The notes under the pieces: model-generated
Databases searched by the model: none
Seen by the model: the letters and a program-made list of their open reading frames with translations, nothing else
Told to the model about the DNA's origin: nothing
Origin: CAYTRP01 sp964625145
GTDB taxonomy: Bacteria > Sumerlaeota > Sumerlaeia > SLMS01 > JAHLLQ01
Assembly: GCA_964625145.1 (NCBI GenBank)
Contig: CAZVAQ010000062.1
Span: 1 to 19,760, forward strand
DNA: 19,760 nucleotides
Direction of reading: 5' to 3'
Translations under genes and position numbers: made by a program
Part shown: positions 1-7,674 of the stretch, in pieces
Position numbering within the stretch: position 1 is the stretch's first letter
Layout: every line of letters begins with the position of its first letter

Positions 1-48
1 GGTGGACGGTGGATGGGGGATGGGTTGCACAGAGGATAGTAAAGATAG

Positions 49-74
49 CGCCCGGCGAGGGGGATCGCCGGGCG
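49..74 (-). terminator. GC-rich stem-loop downstream of the OstA-like gene
   Basis: A perfect 10-bp inverted repeat (49-58 with 65-74, arms CGCCCGGCGA and TCGCCGGGCG) encloses a 6-nt loop. It lies about 33 bp beyond the stop codon of the minus-strand gene that ends at 108. On the minus strand it is followed by CTATCTTTAC, which is only a weak U-tract, so an intrinsic terminator is plausible but not certain. Confidence 0.5.
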
Positions 75-107
75 TTGGTATTGCTTGGGGGTTTGGATCC
101 TGCGGGT

Positions 108-1364
108 TTATTGGGTGGTGGTTGTGGCGGTTGTTGTAGTTGGGACCACGGGGAGGCTTTCGCGAATGATGGGGCGTTGGGGGTCCACTTCCAGCACCGG
201 CTTGCGGGGTGGTGCGACGGGGAGTGAGGAGAGTTCTTCGCTCGGGGCGGTTCCTTCGTAATCCTTCAGGCTCATGATCTCCATCTGTCCCTCGCTGGTG
301 GTGGCGCCATAGCTGACGTCGTAGCCGCCGCCTTCGCGGAGATTGATGACGAACCAATCGTTGTCCCAGATGCGGATGACCTTCTGGTCGTCGAACTGGC
401 GCACGTCGGGGTTGACGGTGAGGAGGATCCGTCCGGCTTGGAGGTCGTAATCCAAGCGGCCCGAGTCGGCTTCAATGGGGCCCTTGCGGAAATAGACGTT
501 TGTCGTGGCCTGCAGCGTCTGGCCGACGGAATCGTACACCAGCTCGTCGCTGCGCAGGTCGATTTGGTCAGTACGGAGGCGAACGCTGCCTTCGCCACGG
601 AAGAGACCCAGCTCGCCGGTGGGGAGGATGTCGGCGTCGACCTTTGGATGGAGGTCGCCGCGCGGGGCCACGCGGATGTCGATTTCATCGCCGAGACCGA
701 CCATGGGTTGGGAATCAGCCGTGGACTCGGTTCCATCGGTCGCGGCCGGAACAACGATCAGGTCGTCCAGTTCCTCGTCGATGGGCGTCATGAGGATGTG
801 GACTTCATCGGGGCCGCGCATTTCCACATCGCGGCCACCGTCCTCCAGCGTCTTGACAACGAAGACTTCCATCCCCTCGAAGCGTGCGTTGCGCTTGCCG
901 GTGCGTTGGTTGACGACGGGCTCGCCGCGCATCTCGATGAAGCCTTCCTCGACCTGGTAGGTCATTTCCTGCGCGGTGGCGTCGATGCCTTCCTGACGGA
1001 AGATGACGTCGCCTGCGGCTTCTATGACGCCCCTCTCGGGGACGAAGTCCAACGCGTAGCTGATCAGCGTCAGGCGCGGCATCTCCGTTTCCCCTGGCGG
1101 GAAGATTCGCATCGTGATAAGGCCGCGGGCCTGTTGGCGCTCGGTCCCCGTCTCCGGATCCATGACCATCTCGACAAAGGACGGAGTCCCATCGGGATGG
1201 GGGGCTGTGCTCAGACGCAGCCGCTCATCCGGACCGGCCAGTTTCGATTGCAAATCATTCATCATGCGCCCTTGGTCAGCGGCCAATGGGGAGGCCAGGA
1301 GGCCGACAAAGGCGAGGGCGCTGGCGTATCGGAACAGAACCGGACAATTCATGGGGAAAGACAT
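108..1364 (-). CDS. Exported protein with two OstA/LptA-like regions
   Basis: This 418-residue protein has an N-terminal signal peptide: a hydrophobic stretch at about residues 11-27 ending ASPLAA. Two regions look like the OstA/LptA beta-jellyroll that carries lipopolysaccharide across the periplasm, at about residues 95-190 and 230-345. The second has the alternating pattern of that fold (GEGSVRLRTDQIDLRSDELV, then EADSGRLDYDLQAGRI). The C-terminus is a threonine-rich tail (VVPTTTTATTTTQ). It follows the LptC-like gene by 51 bp, so the two probably form one transcript. The ATG at 1364 sits directly on its AAGG; the in-frame ATG at 1352 is better spaced and may be the real start. The family call rests on pattern recognition. 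It could be an LptA or a periplasmic LptD-like fragment, but at this length it is not a full LptD barrel. Confidence 0.6.
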   Translation of the reverse strand: MSFPMNCPVLFRYASALAFVGLLASPLAADQGRMMNDLQSKLAGPDERLRLSTAPHPDGTPSFVEMVMDPETGTERQQARGLITMRIFPPGETEMPRLTLISYALDFVPERGVIEAAGDVIFRQEGIDATAQEMTYQVEEGFIEMRGEPVVNQRTGKRNARFEGMEVFVVKTLEDGGRDVEMRGPDEVHILMTPIDEELDDLIVVPAATDGTESTADSQPMVGLGDEIDIRVAPRGDLHPKVDADILPTGELGLFRGEGSVRLRTDQIDLRSDELVYDSVGQTLQATTNVYFRKGPIEADSGRLDYDLQAGRILLTVNPDVRQFDDQKVIRIWDNDWFVINLREGGGYDVSYGATTSEGQMEIMSLKDYEGTAPSEELSSLPVAPPRKPVLEVDPQRPIIRESLPVVPTTTTATTTTQ

Positions 1365-1415
1365 CCTTGCAGGGTGATTGTAACGGGAGCTTCGGTCGAG
1401 GGGTGAACGGGCTGG

Positions 1416-2087
1416 TTACTCGAATTCCATTTCAAGGGTTTCATCACCGACGACACGATACGAGATATTCTCGAAGTTCTCGTCGGCAAGAAAGACGACT
1501 CCAGTGGCCCGGATGCGGTCGCCGCGATCGTTGACGGTTCGTTGGGTGAAGCCACCCAGGGCGATGAAGCGTTGGTATTCTTCGGACCAATAGAGGTGTT
1601 CGGCGAAGAGCTCGCCGCGCTCGCCGAGATCCACGTGCACCTTGTCGTCGCCCGAGTTGGATGAGAAGAGGAAGTCGCCGCGCGAGACGTTGGAGAGGCG
1701 GGGCAAACCGTCCTGGTTTGCGAGTTCATCATTCCAGGCGCGGATGGTGTCGAGCGCGAGCTCCGGCGGCGCCACGCCGTCCGGCGGCGTGCGCTCCCAT
1801 CCGCGGAAGTAGTACCGCACCCGGGCGCTGGTGACCTCGATGGATGTTTCGGCCTCGCTGGTCATGACGCGACAGACGGGGTTCTCCGCGATGACCGACA
1901 TGGGATCATCAGGTGCCACGTGGGACTTGTCCGCGATGACATGTTGGCGCAGTTCTGTGCCGTGGGATTGGCGTACTTCGAAGCCGTAGACGGTGACCCG
2001 GTCCAGAAGGGAGGCGGATGCAACGGGGACCGCCCCTAGAAGGAGAAGGGCCGCGGCGACGAAGGCAATTTTGGCAGGGCGTGTCAT
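1416..2087 (-). CDS. Exported LptC/OstA-like protein
   Basis: This 223-residue protein was started at the ATG at 2087 because it begins a clear signal peptide: charged MTRPAK, a hydrophobic core, then PVASA. The open frame extends upstream to 2147, but those 20 residues look non-native. The mature part is beta-rich. It begins with a segment like the start of LptC/OstA proteins (LLDRVTVYGFEV, then IADKSHVAPDD) and ends with VHVDLGERGELFAEHLYW and FIALGGFTQRTVNDRGDRI, resembling OstA strands. LptC and LptA bridge lipopolysaccharide through the periplasm. The pairing with the next gene supports an envelope-transport role. The family assignment is inference from pattern, and the protein could be a lineage-specific member. 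Confidence 0.55.
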   Translation of the reverse strand: MTRPAKIAFVAAALLLLGAVPVASASLLDRVTVYGFEVRQSHGTELRQHVIADKSHVAPDDPMSVIAENPVCRVMTSEAETSIEVTSARVRYYFRGWERTPPDGVAPPELALDTIRAWNDELANQDGLPRLSNVSRGDFLFSSNSGDDKVHVDLGERGELFAEHLYWSEEYQRFIALGGFTQRTVNDRGDRIRATGVVFLADENFENISYRVVGDETLEMEFE

Positions 2088-2211
2088 GGGTACTCTGTAC
2101 TCAGCTTCCTGCGGCGAATCGTGGGGAGGGACCCGGTACCCGCACAATGGAAGAGTGAAGAGGGGTCATGATCCGGGGCCGGGGTGGGGGCTTGCTGCAA
2201 TTTGGCGGATC

Positions 2212-3486
2212 TTACCCGGGCCAGATGGCCAGCTCCAAGGGGATTTGAGGCGCGGGGATGGCGGGGTGCTCGTCCTGACGGAGGGCTGCAAGGAGGCGCT
2301 CGGCTTCCTCGTGGAGCAAAGCCGGGTCCAATGGCGCGGTGTCCAGCAAGTGGGCGAGGTCGCCGTTGACGAGGAGTTCCTCGCGGGACTCGGCGACCTG
2401 GCGGACCATGCGGTCGCGGGCCAAGGCCAACAGCAGCAACGATGCAGGTGCGAGGCCTCCTCCTGCGGCCAAGGCACGGGCGGCGGCGGCGGGGAGGGCC
2501 TCCGGACCGGTGCGGTCCACGGCGAGGCGGGCTTCAAAGACTTCCTGACGCTGCTTGAGCAGGCCATCGGCCAGCAGGGTCAGGGCGCGGCCGGGTCTGC
2601 CCTCGGCGATGGCGGCGGCGACCTTTGCCACGGCGGGGTCGACCTTTTCCTCTTCGATCAACTTTGTCACCAGAGCCGGCCGGGCCATGGGTTGGCAGGC
2701 GACCACCGAGCAGCGGGAGCGAATGGTTTCCATGACGCGATGGAAGTTGTCCGTGACGAGGATCATCACGAGGTAGGACGGCGGCTCCTCCAATATCTTG
2801 AGGATCGAGTTGGCGGCGGAGACCGTGATGGTGTCCGCGCCGAAGATGAGGATGACGCGGGTTTCGCCTTCCAGGGGGGGAACCCACGCCAGGTCCTGGA
2901 GCATCCGGATCTGTTCGACCTTGATGGAGCGGCTGCGGCCGATGGGCTCGATGACGTTGAGGTCGACATGGCCGAGCATGAGGGGGCGATCGTCCTTGTC
3001 GTACTCCATGGGATAGGACTTGGAGATGAGCTTGTCGACGCGTGGATCGATGGCGAGGGAGCGAGGTGCTGGTTCCGGCTGTTCGGCCGGTTGTTGATTC
3101 GCCAGGGAAGTCAGCGGGGCTGGATCGCGCCTTTGCTCGGGAGCGGGTGGTGGAGGAGGCGCGGCGGGTTTTTCCTCCTCCAGTGCGCCGAAGAGGTCAT
3201 CGTCTCCCCCGCCGAACAAATCGTCGGAGCGCTGCAGATCATCCAACGAGATTTGCATGCGCGACACACCTGGTGCGGTGATGCTGGCGGAGCGAGTGCG
3301 CAAGCCGGTGGAAATGATAAGCTTTGCGGCTGCGAAGGCAAAGGAGCGCTTCCCCAAGCCATCAGCGCCGTGAATCAGAAGGGCGTGAGGCAGGCGGCCG
3401 GTTTCCACCAGACGGCGCACGAGGGCCTTTGCGGGTTCGAGGCCCCAAAGGGTGTCAAAGGTATGGTGGGAAGGGGGACGCGACAT
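2212..3486 (-). CDS. holB: DNA polymerase III delta-prime subunit (clamp loader)
   Basis: This 424-residue AAA+ ATPase matches the delta-prime clamp-loader subunit, which helps open the sliding clamp and load it on primed DNA. Visible elements are an N-terminal start like the DnaX/HolB family (WGLEPAKALVRRLVETGRLPH), a P-loop GADGLGKR at residues 40-47, the LEEPP segment at 232-236 and the SRC sensor/arginine-finger motif at 257-259. The C-terminal third is alpha-helical. There is no tau/gamma extension, so holB fits better than dnaX. Oddly, the usual four-cysteine zinc module after the P-loop is absent. Residues about 70-150 are instead acidic and proline-rich, with DDLFG twice (88-92 and 96-100). 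The only cysteines seen through residue 270 are C259 and C264. AGGA lies 7 nt before the ATG. trxB lies 47 bp upstream. Confidence 0.85.
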   Translation of the reverse strand: MSRPPSHHTFDTLWGLEPAKALVRRLVETGRLPHALLIHGADGLGKRSFAFAAAKLIISTGLRTRSASITAPGVSRMQISLDDLQRSDDLFGGGDDDLFGALEEEKPAAPPPPPAPEQRRDPAPLTSLANQQPAEQPEPAPRSLAIDPRVDKLISKSYPMEYDKDDRPLMLGHVDLNVIEPIGRSRSIKVEQIRMLQDLAWVPPLEGETRVILIFGADTITVSAANSILKILEEPPSYLVMILVTDNFHRVMETIRSRCSVVACQPMARPALVTKLIEEEKVDPAVAKVAAAIAEGRPGRALTLLADGLLKQRQEVFEARLAVDRTGPEALPAAAARALAAGGGLAPASLLLLALARDRMVRQVAESREELLVNGDLAHLLDTAPLDPALLHEEAERLLAALRQDEHPAIPAPQIPLELAIWPG

Positions 3487-3533
3487 GTTTGTTCCTGGTT
3501 CGACGATCCTCGCTCCGCGTTCTCTACCACGGC

Positions 3534-4529
3534 TCAGTTGGCGACGCCGATCCGCGTCAGGTAGCGTTCCACTTCAAGCGCCGCCATGCAGCCGTATCCT
3601 GCCGCGGTGATGGCTTGGCGATAGTGGTGATCGTGGCAATCGCCGGCCGCGTAGACGCCTTCCTGGTTTGTGCGCTGGTGATTGTCGACGATGATGTAGC
3701 CGTTCTCGTCGGTCTTGATGAGATCGCCAAGCCATGCGGTGTTTGGTGTGTGGCCGATGGCGAGGAACATCGCGGACGCGGGGATCTCGCGCGTGGAGTT
3801 GTCGACGGTGGAACGCAGACGAACGGAAGTGACCTTCTTGCGCTTGCCATCGGTCTCGCCAAGGACTTCGTCGACGACGCTGTTCCAGGCGAACTCGATG
3901 TTCTTTGTGGCAAGGGCGCGGTCGGCCATGACCTTGCTGGCGCGCAACTCATCGCGACGGTGCACGATGGTGACCTTGGCGCAAAGCTTGGCAAGGTAGG
4001 TTGCTTCCTCCATGGCGGAGTCACCGCCGCCGACGACGACGACTTCCTTGCCACGATAGAATCCGCCGTCGCACACGGCACAGGTGTGCACGCCGTAGTT
4101 CCAGTAGGTTTGCTCGCTGTCGAGGCTCATCATCTTGGGTGATGCGCCGGTGGCGATGATGACGGCGTGGGTCTTGAGCGGCCCGATGCCGGATTCGATG
4201 ACCCAATGGTCGCCTTCGCGGCGGAGAGAGTTGGCCATTTCGTAGTGCATCTCGGCGCCGTACTTCTTGGCCTGCTCCTCCATGCGCGTCATGAGTTCGT
4301 TGCCGTCAACGCCGTCGGGGAAGCCGGGGAAGTTTTCGACTTCCGTGGTGGTGGTGAGCTGGCCGCCGACCTGGGACCCGGCGAGGATGACGGGCGAGAG
4401 GTTTGCGCGCGAGAGATAGAGGGCTGCGGTGTAGCCGGAGGGGCCGCTGCCGCAGATGATGGCGTTGTGGATGCGGTCCTTGTCGCTGGCGCCGGAGGAA
4501 TGGGCGGGAGAGGTCGTCTCAACAGTCAT
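3534..4529 (-). CDS. trxB: Thioredoxin-disulfide reductase
   Basis: This 331-residue FAD/NADPH flavoenzyme reduces thioredoxin in the cytoplasm. The FAD-binding GSGPSG is at residues 27-32, and GGQLTTTTEVENFPGFP follows at 55-71. The redox pair CAVC is at 150-153. The NADPH-binding GGGDSAMEEA is at 167-176, followed by HRRDELRAS. The C-terminal FAD motif is AAGDC with the usual YRQAITAAGYG helix. Length and motif order are typical of bacterial low-molecular-weight TrxB. The N-terminus carries about 20 extra polar residues before the Rossmann strand. The gene lies 71 bp after nfo and 47 bp before holB on the same strand, so cotranscription is likely. Confidence 0.95.
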   Translation of the reverse strand: MTVETTSPAHSSGASDKDRIHNAIICGSGPSGYTAALYLSRANLSPVILAGSQVGGQLTTTTEVENFPGFPDGVDGNELMTRMEEQAKKYGAEMHYEMANSLRREGDHWVIESGIGPLKTHAVIIATGASPKMMSLDSEQTYWNYGVHTCAVCDGGFYRGKEVVVVGGGDSAMEEATYLAKLCAKVTIVHRRDELRASKVMADRALATKNIEFAWNSVVDEVLGETDGKRKKVTSVRLRSTVDNSTREIPASAMFLAIGHTPNTAWLGDLIKTDENGYIIVDNHQRTNQEGVYAAGDCHDHHYRQAITAAGYGCMAALEVERYLTRIGVAN

Positions 4530-4600
4530 CGGGAAAGAATACTCCGGGTGGGATGGGGAATGGGAGGGTGGTTCGGGAAGGCCTGTGGGGCTAGGGAAAG

Positions 4601-5482
4601 CTAGTCGACAAGGGACCGCAAGGTGGCGAGGTTGCGCCGGTCTTCGGCGAGGTCCTCGCTCTTGTCTGTCTCCAGCGACATCGGGACCAACCGGAAGCGG
4701 GGGTCGTTGAGAAGGAGGCGAAAGCCCGAGAGGCCAATGAGGCCTTCGCCAATGTGGGCGTGGCGATCCTTGCGCGAGGCGAGATCGCCGACGCTGTCGT
4801 TGAGATGAATCGCGCGCACGTTTAGAATGCCCACGATTGTATCAAGCTGACGCATGGTCTCGGTGTAGGTTTCGGGCGTGCGAATGTCATATCCCGCTGC
4901 GAAGATGTGGCATGTGTCCATGCAGACGCCGGTGCGATCGGGGCGATCGACGGCGGCGAGGACATCGCGCAGGTCCTCAAAGGTGCCGCCCATGTTGGTG
5001 CCCGATCCGACGGTGCTCTCGAAGAGAAGGCGGGTGGGGCCGTCGCCAATCTTGTCGAAGACGCGTCGGCAGGCGGCGGCGATGAGTTCAATGCCCTTCT
5101 CGCGGCCCTGACCCAAATGAGCGCCAGGGTGCATGACGATGCCGGGGAGGCCGAGGAGAAAACAGCGGCGGAGTTCGTCCTCGAGGGCGACTTCCGACTT
5201 GGCGGCGACCTCGGGTTTGGCAGAGGCGAGGTTGATCAGATAGCCGGTGTGGGCGAAGACATGGGCCAAGGGAAGGCCGACGCGGTCGAGTTCCTCGCGG
5301 AACTTGCGGGCTTGTGACTCGGTGATGGGTGGGCCTTCCCAGCGGTTGTTGTTCTTCACGAAGATTTGCATCGCGGTGCAGTCCACGGAGGCAGCGCGCG
5401 CCGGTGCCTTTTCGACACCGCCCGCGATGGACATGTGGGAGCCGAGCAGAGGTGGAGGGAGAGACTTGCGTGACTTTGCCAT
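4601..5482 (-). CDS. nfo: Deoxyribonuclease IV (AP endonuclease IV)
   Basis: This 293-residue TIM-barrel enzyme is of the Nfo family, which cuts DNA 5' of abasic sites during base excision repair. The start GSHMSIAGG is characteristic. The candidate ligands of the three-zinc site are present: H78 (FAHTGYLINLAS), H118 (HPGAH), E155 (ESTVGSGTNMGG), D189 and H192 (MDTCHIFAAGYD), H226 (IHLNDS), D239 and H241 (DRHAHIGEG) and E271 (LETDK). The ATG overlaps the ygfZ stop codon by one base (TGATG), which suggests translational coupling. A GGAGG lies inside the ygfZ coding end, about 15 nt upstream. Confidence 0.95.
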   Translation of the reverse strand: MAKSRKSLPPPLLGSHMSIAGGVEKAPARAASVDCTAMQIFVKNNNRWEGPPITESQARKFREELDRVGLPLAHVFAHTGYLINLASAKPEVAAKSEVALEDELRRCFLLGLPGIVMHPGAHLGQGREKGIELIAAACRRVFDKIGDGPTRLLFESTVGSGTNMGGTFEDLRDVLAAVDRPDRTGVCMDTCHIFAAGYDIRTPETYTETMRQLDTIVGILNVRAIHLNDSVGDLASRKDRHAHIGEGLIGLSGFRLLLNDPRFRLVPMSLETDKSEDLAEDRRNLATLRSLVD

Positions 5483-6432
5483 CAGCGGCCGAAGGCCTCC
5501 GTTGTCGGGACCGGGCCCGTGGATTCAAAAAGTACGTCACCGCAATTGAAGCGGCGCCCGGCATCGCGGGCACTCCATTTCACCAAGGCGAGACCGATGA
5601 TTGTGTGGTCGGCGGAGTGGGGCGCCCATGAAGTGAGACGGCCGACGGATTCGTCGGTGTCTTCGTCGCGCAACTCGAGTTGATCGCCGGCGGGTTTGGC
5701 TTGGGAGCGCAGGCGGATGAGACACTTGGCGGGATGGCCAAGGTTCTCAACGCGGGCGAGGGCTTCCTGGCCGGGGAAGCAGCCTTTGCTGAAGTGGACG
5801 CCGTGGCGCAGGGATGGCGCGTCGAGCGGCATGTCGTCGGGGCCGATGTCGGTCATCCATGCGGGTTGACCGGCAAGGATGCGCAGCTCGGTGAACTCCT
5901 CGGCGGTGATCTGTCGTCCGCCGTGGATGCGCGCTGCATCGATCAGGCGCTGCGTCCAATCGTCGGCAGACGCTGCGGGAACAAGCAACAGGCATTGGCC
6001 CAGGGCGTAGTCGCTACCCAACACGAGGACGTCGTCCGCGGATGCGATATGATGCACGCGGGGGACCGGCAGGTCGAGGTCGCCGAGGAGATCGTGGCCG
6101 TGGGATCCTGCGATCATGAATGCGGCATAGGATTCTGAAATATCATTGAATGAACATGACTCGCTGAAGACGAATCGTTCGAGTTGCGGGAGGACCTCCT
6201 CGCGGCCCGGTGGTGGCGCGACCAGCAGCAGGTCGGGGCCTTGGGCGTAGACCTCGAGGTCGAGTTGCATCTTGCCGACGGCATCGAGCAGGAACGCGCG
6301 GCGGCCTTCGCCAACGGGGATGTCGGTGATTTTCTGGCACAGGCGCCGGTTGAGATAGTCGCGGGCGTCGGGGCCCGTGACGCGGGTGAGGCCAAGGGTG
6401 GGGAGGCGATGGATGAGGATGGAGTTCGACAT
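5482..6432 (-). CDS. ygfZ: YgfZ/GcvT-like folate-binding protein
   Basis: This protein of about 316 residues belongs to the YgfZ (IBA57-like) branch of the aminomethyltransferase fold, which uses folate to help assemble or repair certain [4Fe-4S] enzymes. The diagnostic motif KGCFPGQE is at residues 216-223 counted from the chosen start, with Cys218 as the conserved cysteine. The N-terminus (ILIHRLPTLGLTRVTGPDAR, then YLNRRL) matches the family. The frame is open up to 6531, but the residues before MSNS do not resemble the family, so the ATG at 6432 was taken. The gene is directly coupled to nfo by a TGATG overlap. A stem-loop with a U-tract (6457-6515) ends 25 nt before this start, so expression may be attenuated or driven by a separate promoter. 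Confidence 0.88.
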   Translation of the reverse strand: MSNSILIHRLPTLGLTRVTGPDARDYLNRRLCQKITDIPVGEGRRAFLLDAVGKMQLDLEVYAQGPDLLLVAPPPGREEVLPQLERFVFSESCSFNDISESYAAFMIAGSHGHDLLGDLDLPVPRVHHIASADDVLVLGSDYALGQCLLLVPAASADDWTQRLIDAARIHGGRQITAEEFTELRILAGQPAWMTDIGPDDMPLDAPSLRHGVHFSKGCFPGQEALARVENLGHPAKCLIRLRSQAKPAGDQLELRDEDTDESVGRLTSWAPHSADHTIIGLALVKWSARDAGRRFNCGDVLFESTGPVPTTEAFGR

Positions 6433-6456
6433 GGAAATCCGTTCGCGTTGAACGTG

Positions 6457-6515
6457 AAAAAGCCCCGGGGTTCGGCGCCGCTCGGGATCGATGAGCGGGC
6501 TTACTACCTCGGGGC
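6457..6515 (-). terminator. Nested stem-loop with U-tract between the HNH gene and ygfZ
   Basis: On the minus strand an outer stem pairs 6507-6515 with 6462-6470 (GCCCCGAGG with CCCCGGGGC, one mismatch). It encloses a perfect 6-bp hairpin (6478-6483 with 6493-6498, CCGCTC/GAGCGG). The outer stem runs straight into TTTTT at 6461-6457. This is the shape of an intrinsic terminator about 60 bp after the HNH stop codon. Because it lies just 25 nt before the ygfZ ATG, it could equally be an attenuator for ygfZ-nfo. Confidence 0.5.
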
Positions 6516-6576
6516 CAATGGAGGAAACCAATTTCCTGCGCGGGGGCGCATGTCACTCAGCGAAGGGGCCGGGATC

Positions 6577-7176
6577 TCACCCCTGCTCGAGGTCGACGTT
6601 CCAGTAGGCGGTGTCGACGAACTTCTGCCATGTGGGGCGTTCGGCGCCGCGCAGGTTGTGGCGCACGATGGTGAGCCAGTGGGGCTTTGTGGGGCGGCGC
6701 GCCAAGTGCATGCTGATCTCGCCGAGGAGGCGGTTGCCCTTGCGGGCGTTGCACTTCTGGCAGGCGAGGACGACATTTTCCCACTCGGACTTCCCGCCGC
6801 GGGAGCGGGGTGTGACGTGGTCGATGGTCAGTTCCTCGCGGCCGGGTTTGCAGCCGCAGTATTGGCACGTGTAGTGATCGCGCAGGTAGATGTTGCGGCG
6901 GTTGAACTTCACCGCGCGCGGGGGGAGGCGATTGAAGCCCTTGAGGAGGATGACGTCCGGTACGGCCAGACGGAAGTTGGGCGCCTGGATGAAGCGATTG
7001 CCGTCGGCCTCGATGTGGGCCGAGACCTGCCGCCAGGAATCGAAGCTGTGTGTCTGGTAGTCGTCGGTGACCACATGGGCGAGGTCCTGGACAAGCAGGG
7101 AGACCGCGCGGGGGATGCTGCACACGTGGATCGCCATCCAACTTCGGTTCAGGACCAAGACGCCTTGGGTGACCAT
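6577..7176 (-). CDS. HNH endonuclease family protein
   Basis: This 199-residue stand-alone HNH protein has the zinc-supported beta-beta-alpha nuclease site complete: C104 and C107 (CQYC), D119-H120 (IDHVTPRSRGG), W132 and N134, C139 and C142 (CQKC), then N143 and K146. The N-terminal half (VLVLNRSWMAIHVCSIPRAV) is the conserved lead-in of a common bacterial family that also occurs outside phages and restriction systems and whose substrate is poorly defined. The start is supported by AAAGGAAA about 5 nt before the ATG. No methyltransferase or restriction partner is visible, so a restriction role is not supported. The gene sits between a long non-coding gap upstream and ygfZ downstream. Confidence 0.88.
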   Translation of the reverse strand: MVTQGVLVLNRSWMAIHVCSIPRAVSLLVQDLAHVVTDDYQTHSFDSWRQVSAHIEADGNRFIQAPNFRLAVPDVILLKGFNRLPPRAVKFNRRNIYLRDHYTCQYCGCKPGREELTIDHVTPRSRGGKSEWENVVLACQKCNARKGNRLLGEISMHLARRPTKPHWLTIVRHNLRGAERPTWQKFVDTAYWNVDLEQG

Positions 7177-7200
7177 CAGGGTTTCCTTTCAGAGCTGCGG

Positions 7201-7226
7201 TTGGCGGACCGGGATCCCGTTGGCGG
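7201..7226. promoter_or_regulatory. Palindrome between direct repeats upstream of the HNH gene
   Basis: The palindrome CGGGATCCCG (7210-7219) lies between two copies of TTGGCGG (7201-7207 and 7220-7226), 25-50 bp upstream of the HNH start codon. The position suits an operator, but no protein or family can be named from the sequence. Confidence 0.25.
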
Positions 7227-7354
7227 CATTGGGGTTGCGGGGGATCCTTGCCGGAAACCAGAGGTCCCACCGGGTGGGGTGGGCGCCTCAAACTTCCCTG
7301 ATGGCTACAATTTTCCGCCGGGCACGGACTGTCCAGCGAAATGCGCAGGGTGTG

Positions 7355-7385
7355 TGTGGAAAAGCTGTGGATTCTTTGTGGAGAG
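7355..7385. repeat. Three TGTGGA direct repeats at 11-bp spacing
   Basis: TGTGGAAAA (7355-7363), TGTGGATTC (7366-7374) and TGTGGAGAG (7377-7385) start exactly 11 bp apart, about one helical turn. The first differs from TGTGGATAA, the complement of the classic DnaA box, at one position, and the second at two. They may be a protein-binding array; the identity of the protein is not shown. Confidence 0.4.
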
Positions 7386-7595
7386 GTGGGTGGTGGAGCG
7401 ACTTTCGAGGTGGACGGGGCTACAAAACCCATTCTGGATAGAGATTTGTGGGCGAAAGTGAGGACACGAGGTGTGCGGAACGTACCGTTGAGCGCCAATG
7501 ACGCAGATCGCTTGTCCGCCGTTGCGGATATGTCGAGAAGGCGTGACCAAGGCCTGGCGGCCTGACGGCCGAATTTGAAACTCAACTCCATGAGA

Positions 7596-7628
7596 AAAGT
7601 ATCATGGCCAAGATGGCCATGATACTTT
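7596..7628 (-). terminator. Perfect 15-bp stem-loop after the DUF1579 gene
   Basis: Arms 7596-7610 (AAAGTATCATGGCCA) and 7614-7628 are perfectly complementary around a 3-nt loop. The structure lies 46 bp past the stop codon of the minus-strand gene ending at 7675. On the minus strand the stem ends in ACTTT and is followed by TCTC, giving a modest U-rich end. A terminator is the simplest reading, although the stem is unusually long and perfect. Confidence 0.6.
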
Positions 7629-7674
7629 GGAGGGACCATTCTGCAAGTCGGCTGATTGGATTGGGACTAACCTG

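Larger units (their letters stand above)
7177..7674. other. Roughly 500-bp non-coding gap
   Basis: No convincing gene was found between the HNH start and the DUF1579 stop. Frames that are open here have no recognisable start or family pattern. The gap holds a CGGGATCCCG palindrome (7210-7219) flanked by direct repeats TTGGCGG (7201-7207 and 7220-7226), three TGTGGA repeats in 11-bp phase (7355-7385), the decamer CGAGGTGGAC (7406-7415) and a perfect 15-bp hairpin (7596-7628). It is more AT-rich in parts than its surroundings and probably holds the HNH promoter, but no clear -35/-10 pair was identified. Confidence 0.6.

Noticed and set aside
3425..3440. tRNA T-loop-like GGGTTCGAGGCCC
   Set aside because: It lies within holB and no acceptor or anticodon stem can be formed around it.
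1993..3564. 523-codon plus-strand frame opposite holB
   Set aside because: Gly/Gln/Asp-rich translation without motifs, opposite a HolB with P-loop and SRC motif.
6577..7176. HNH protein as part of a restriction or phage-defence system
   Set aside because: No methyltransferase, helicase or phage gene is nearby, and the protein matches a common stand-alone chromosomal family.
6557..7639. 360-codon minus-strand frame overlapping the HNH gene and the non-coding gap
   Set aside because: Pro/Arg-rich translation in a different frame from the HNH gene, whose motifs and ribosome binding site are clear.
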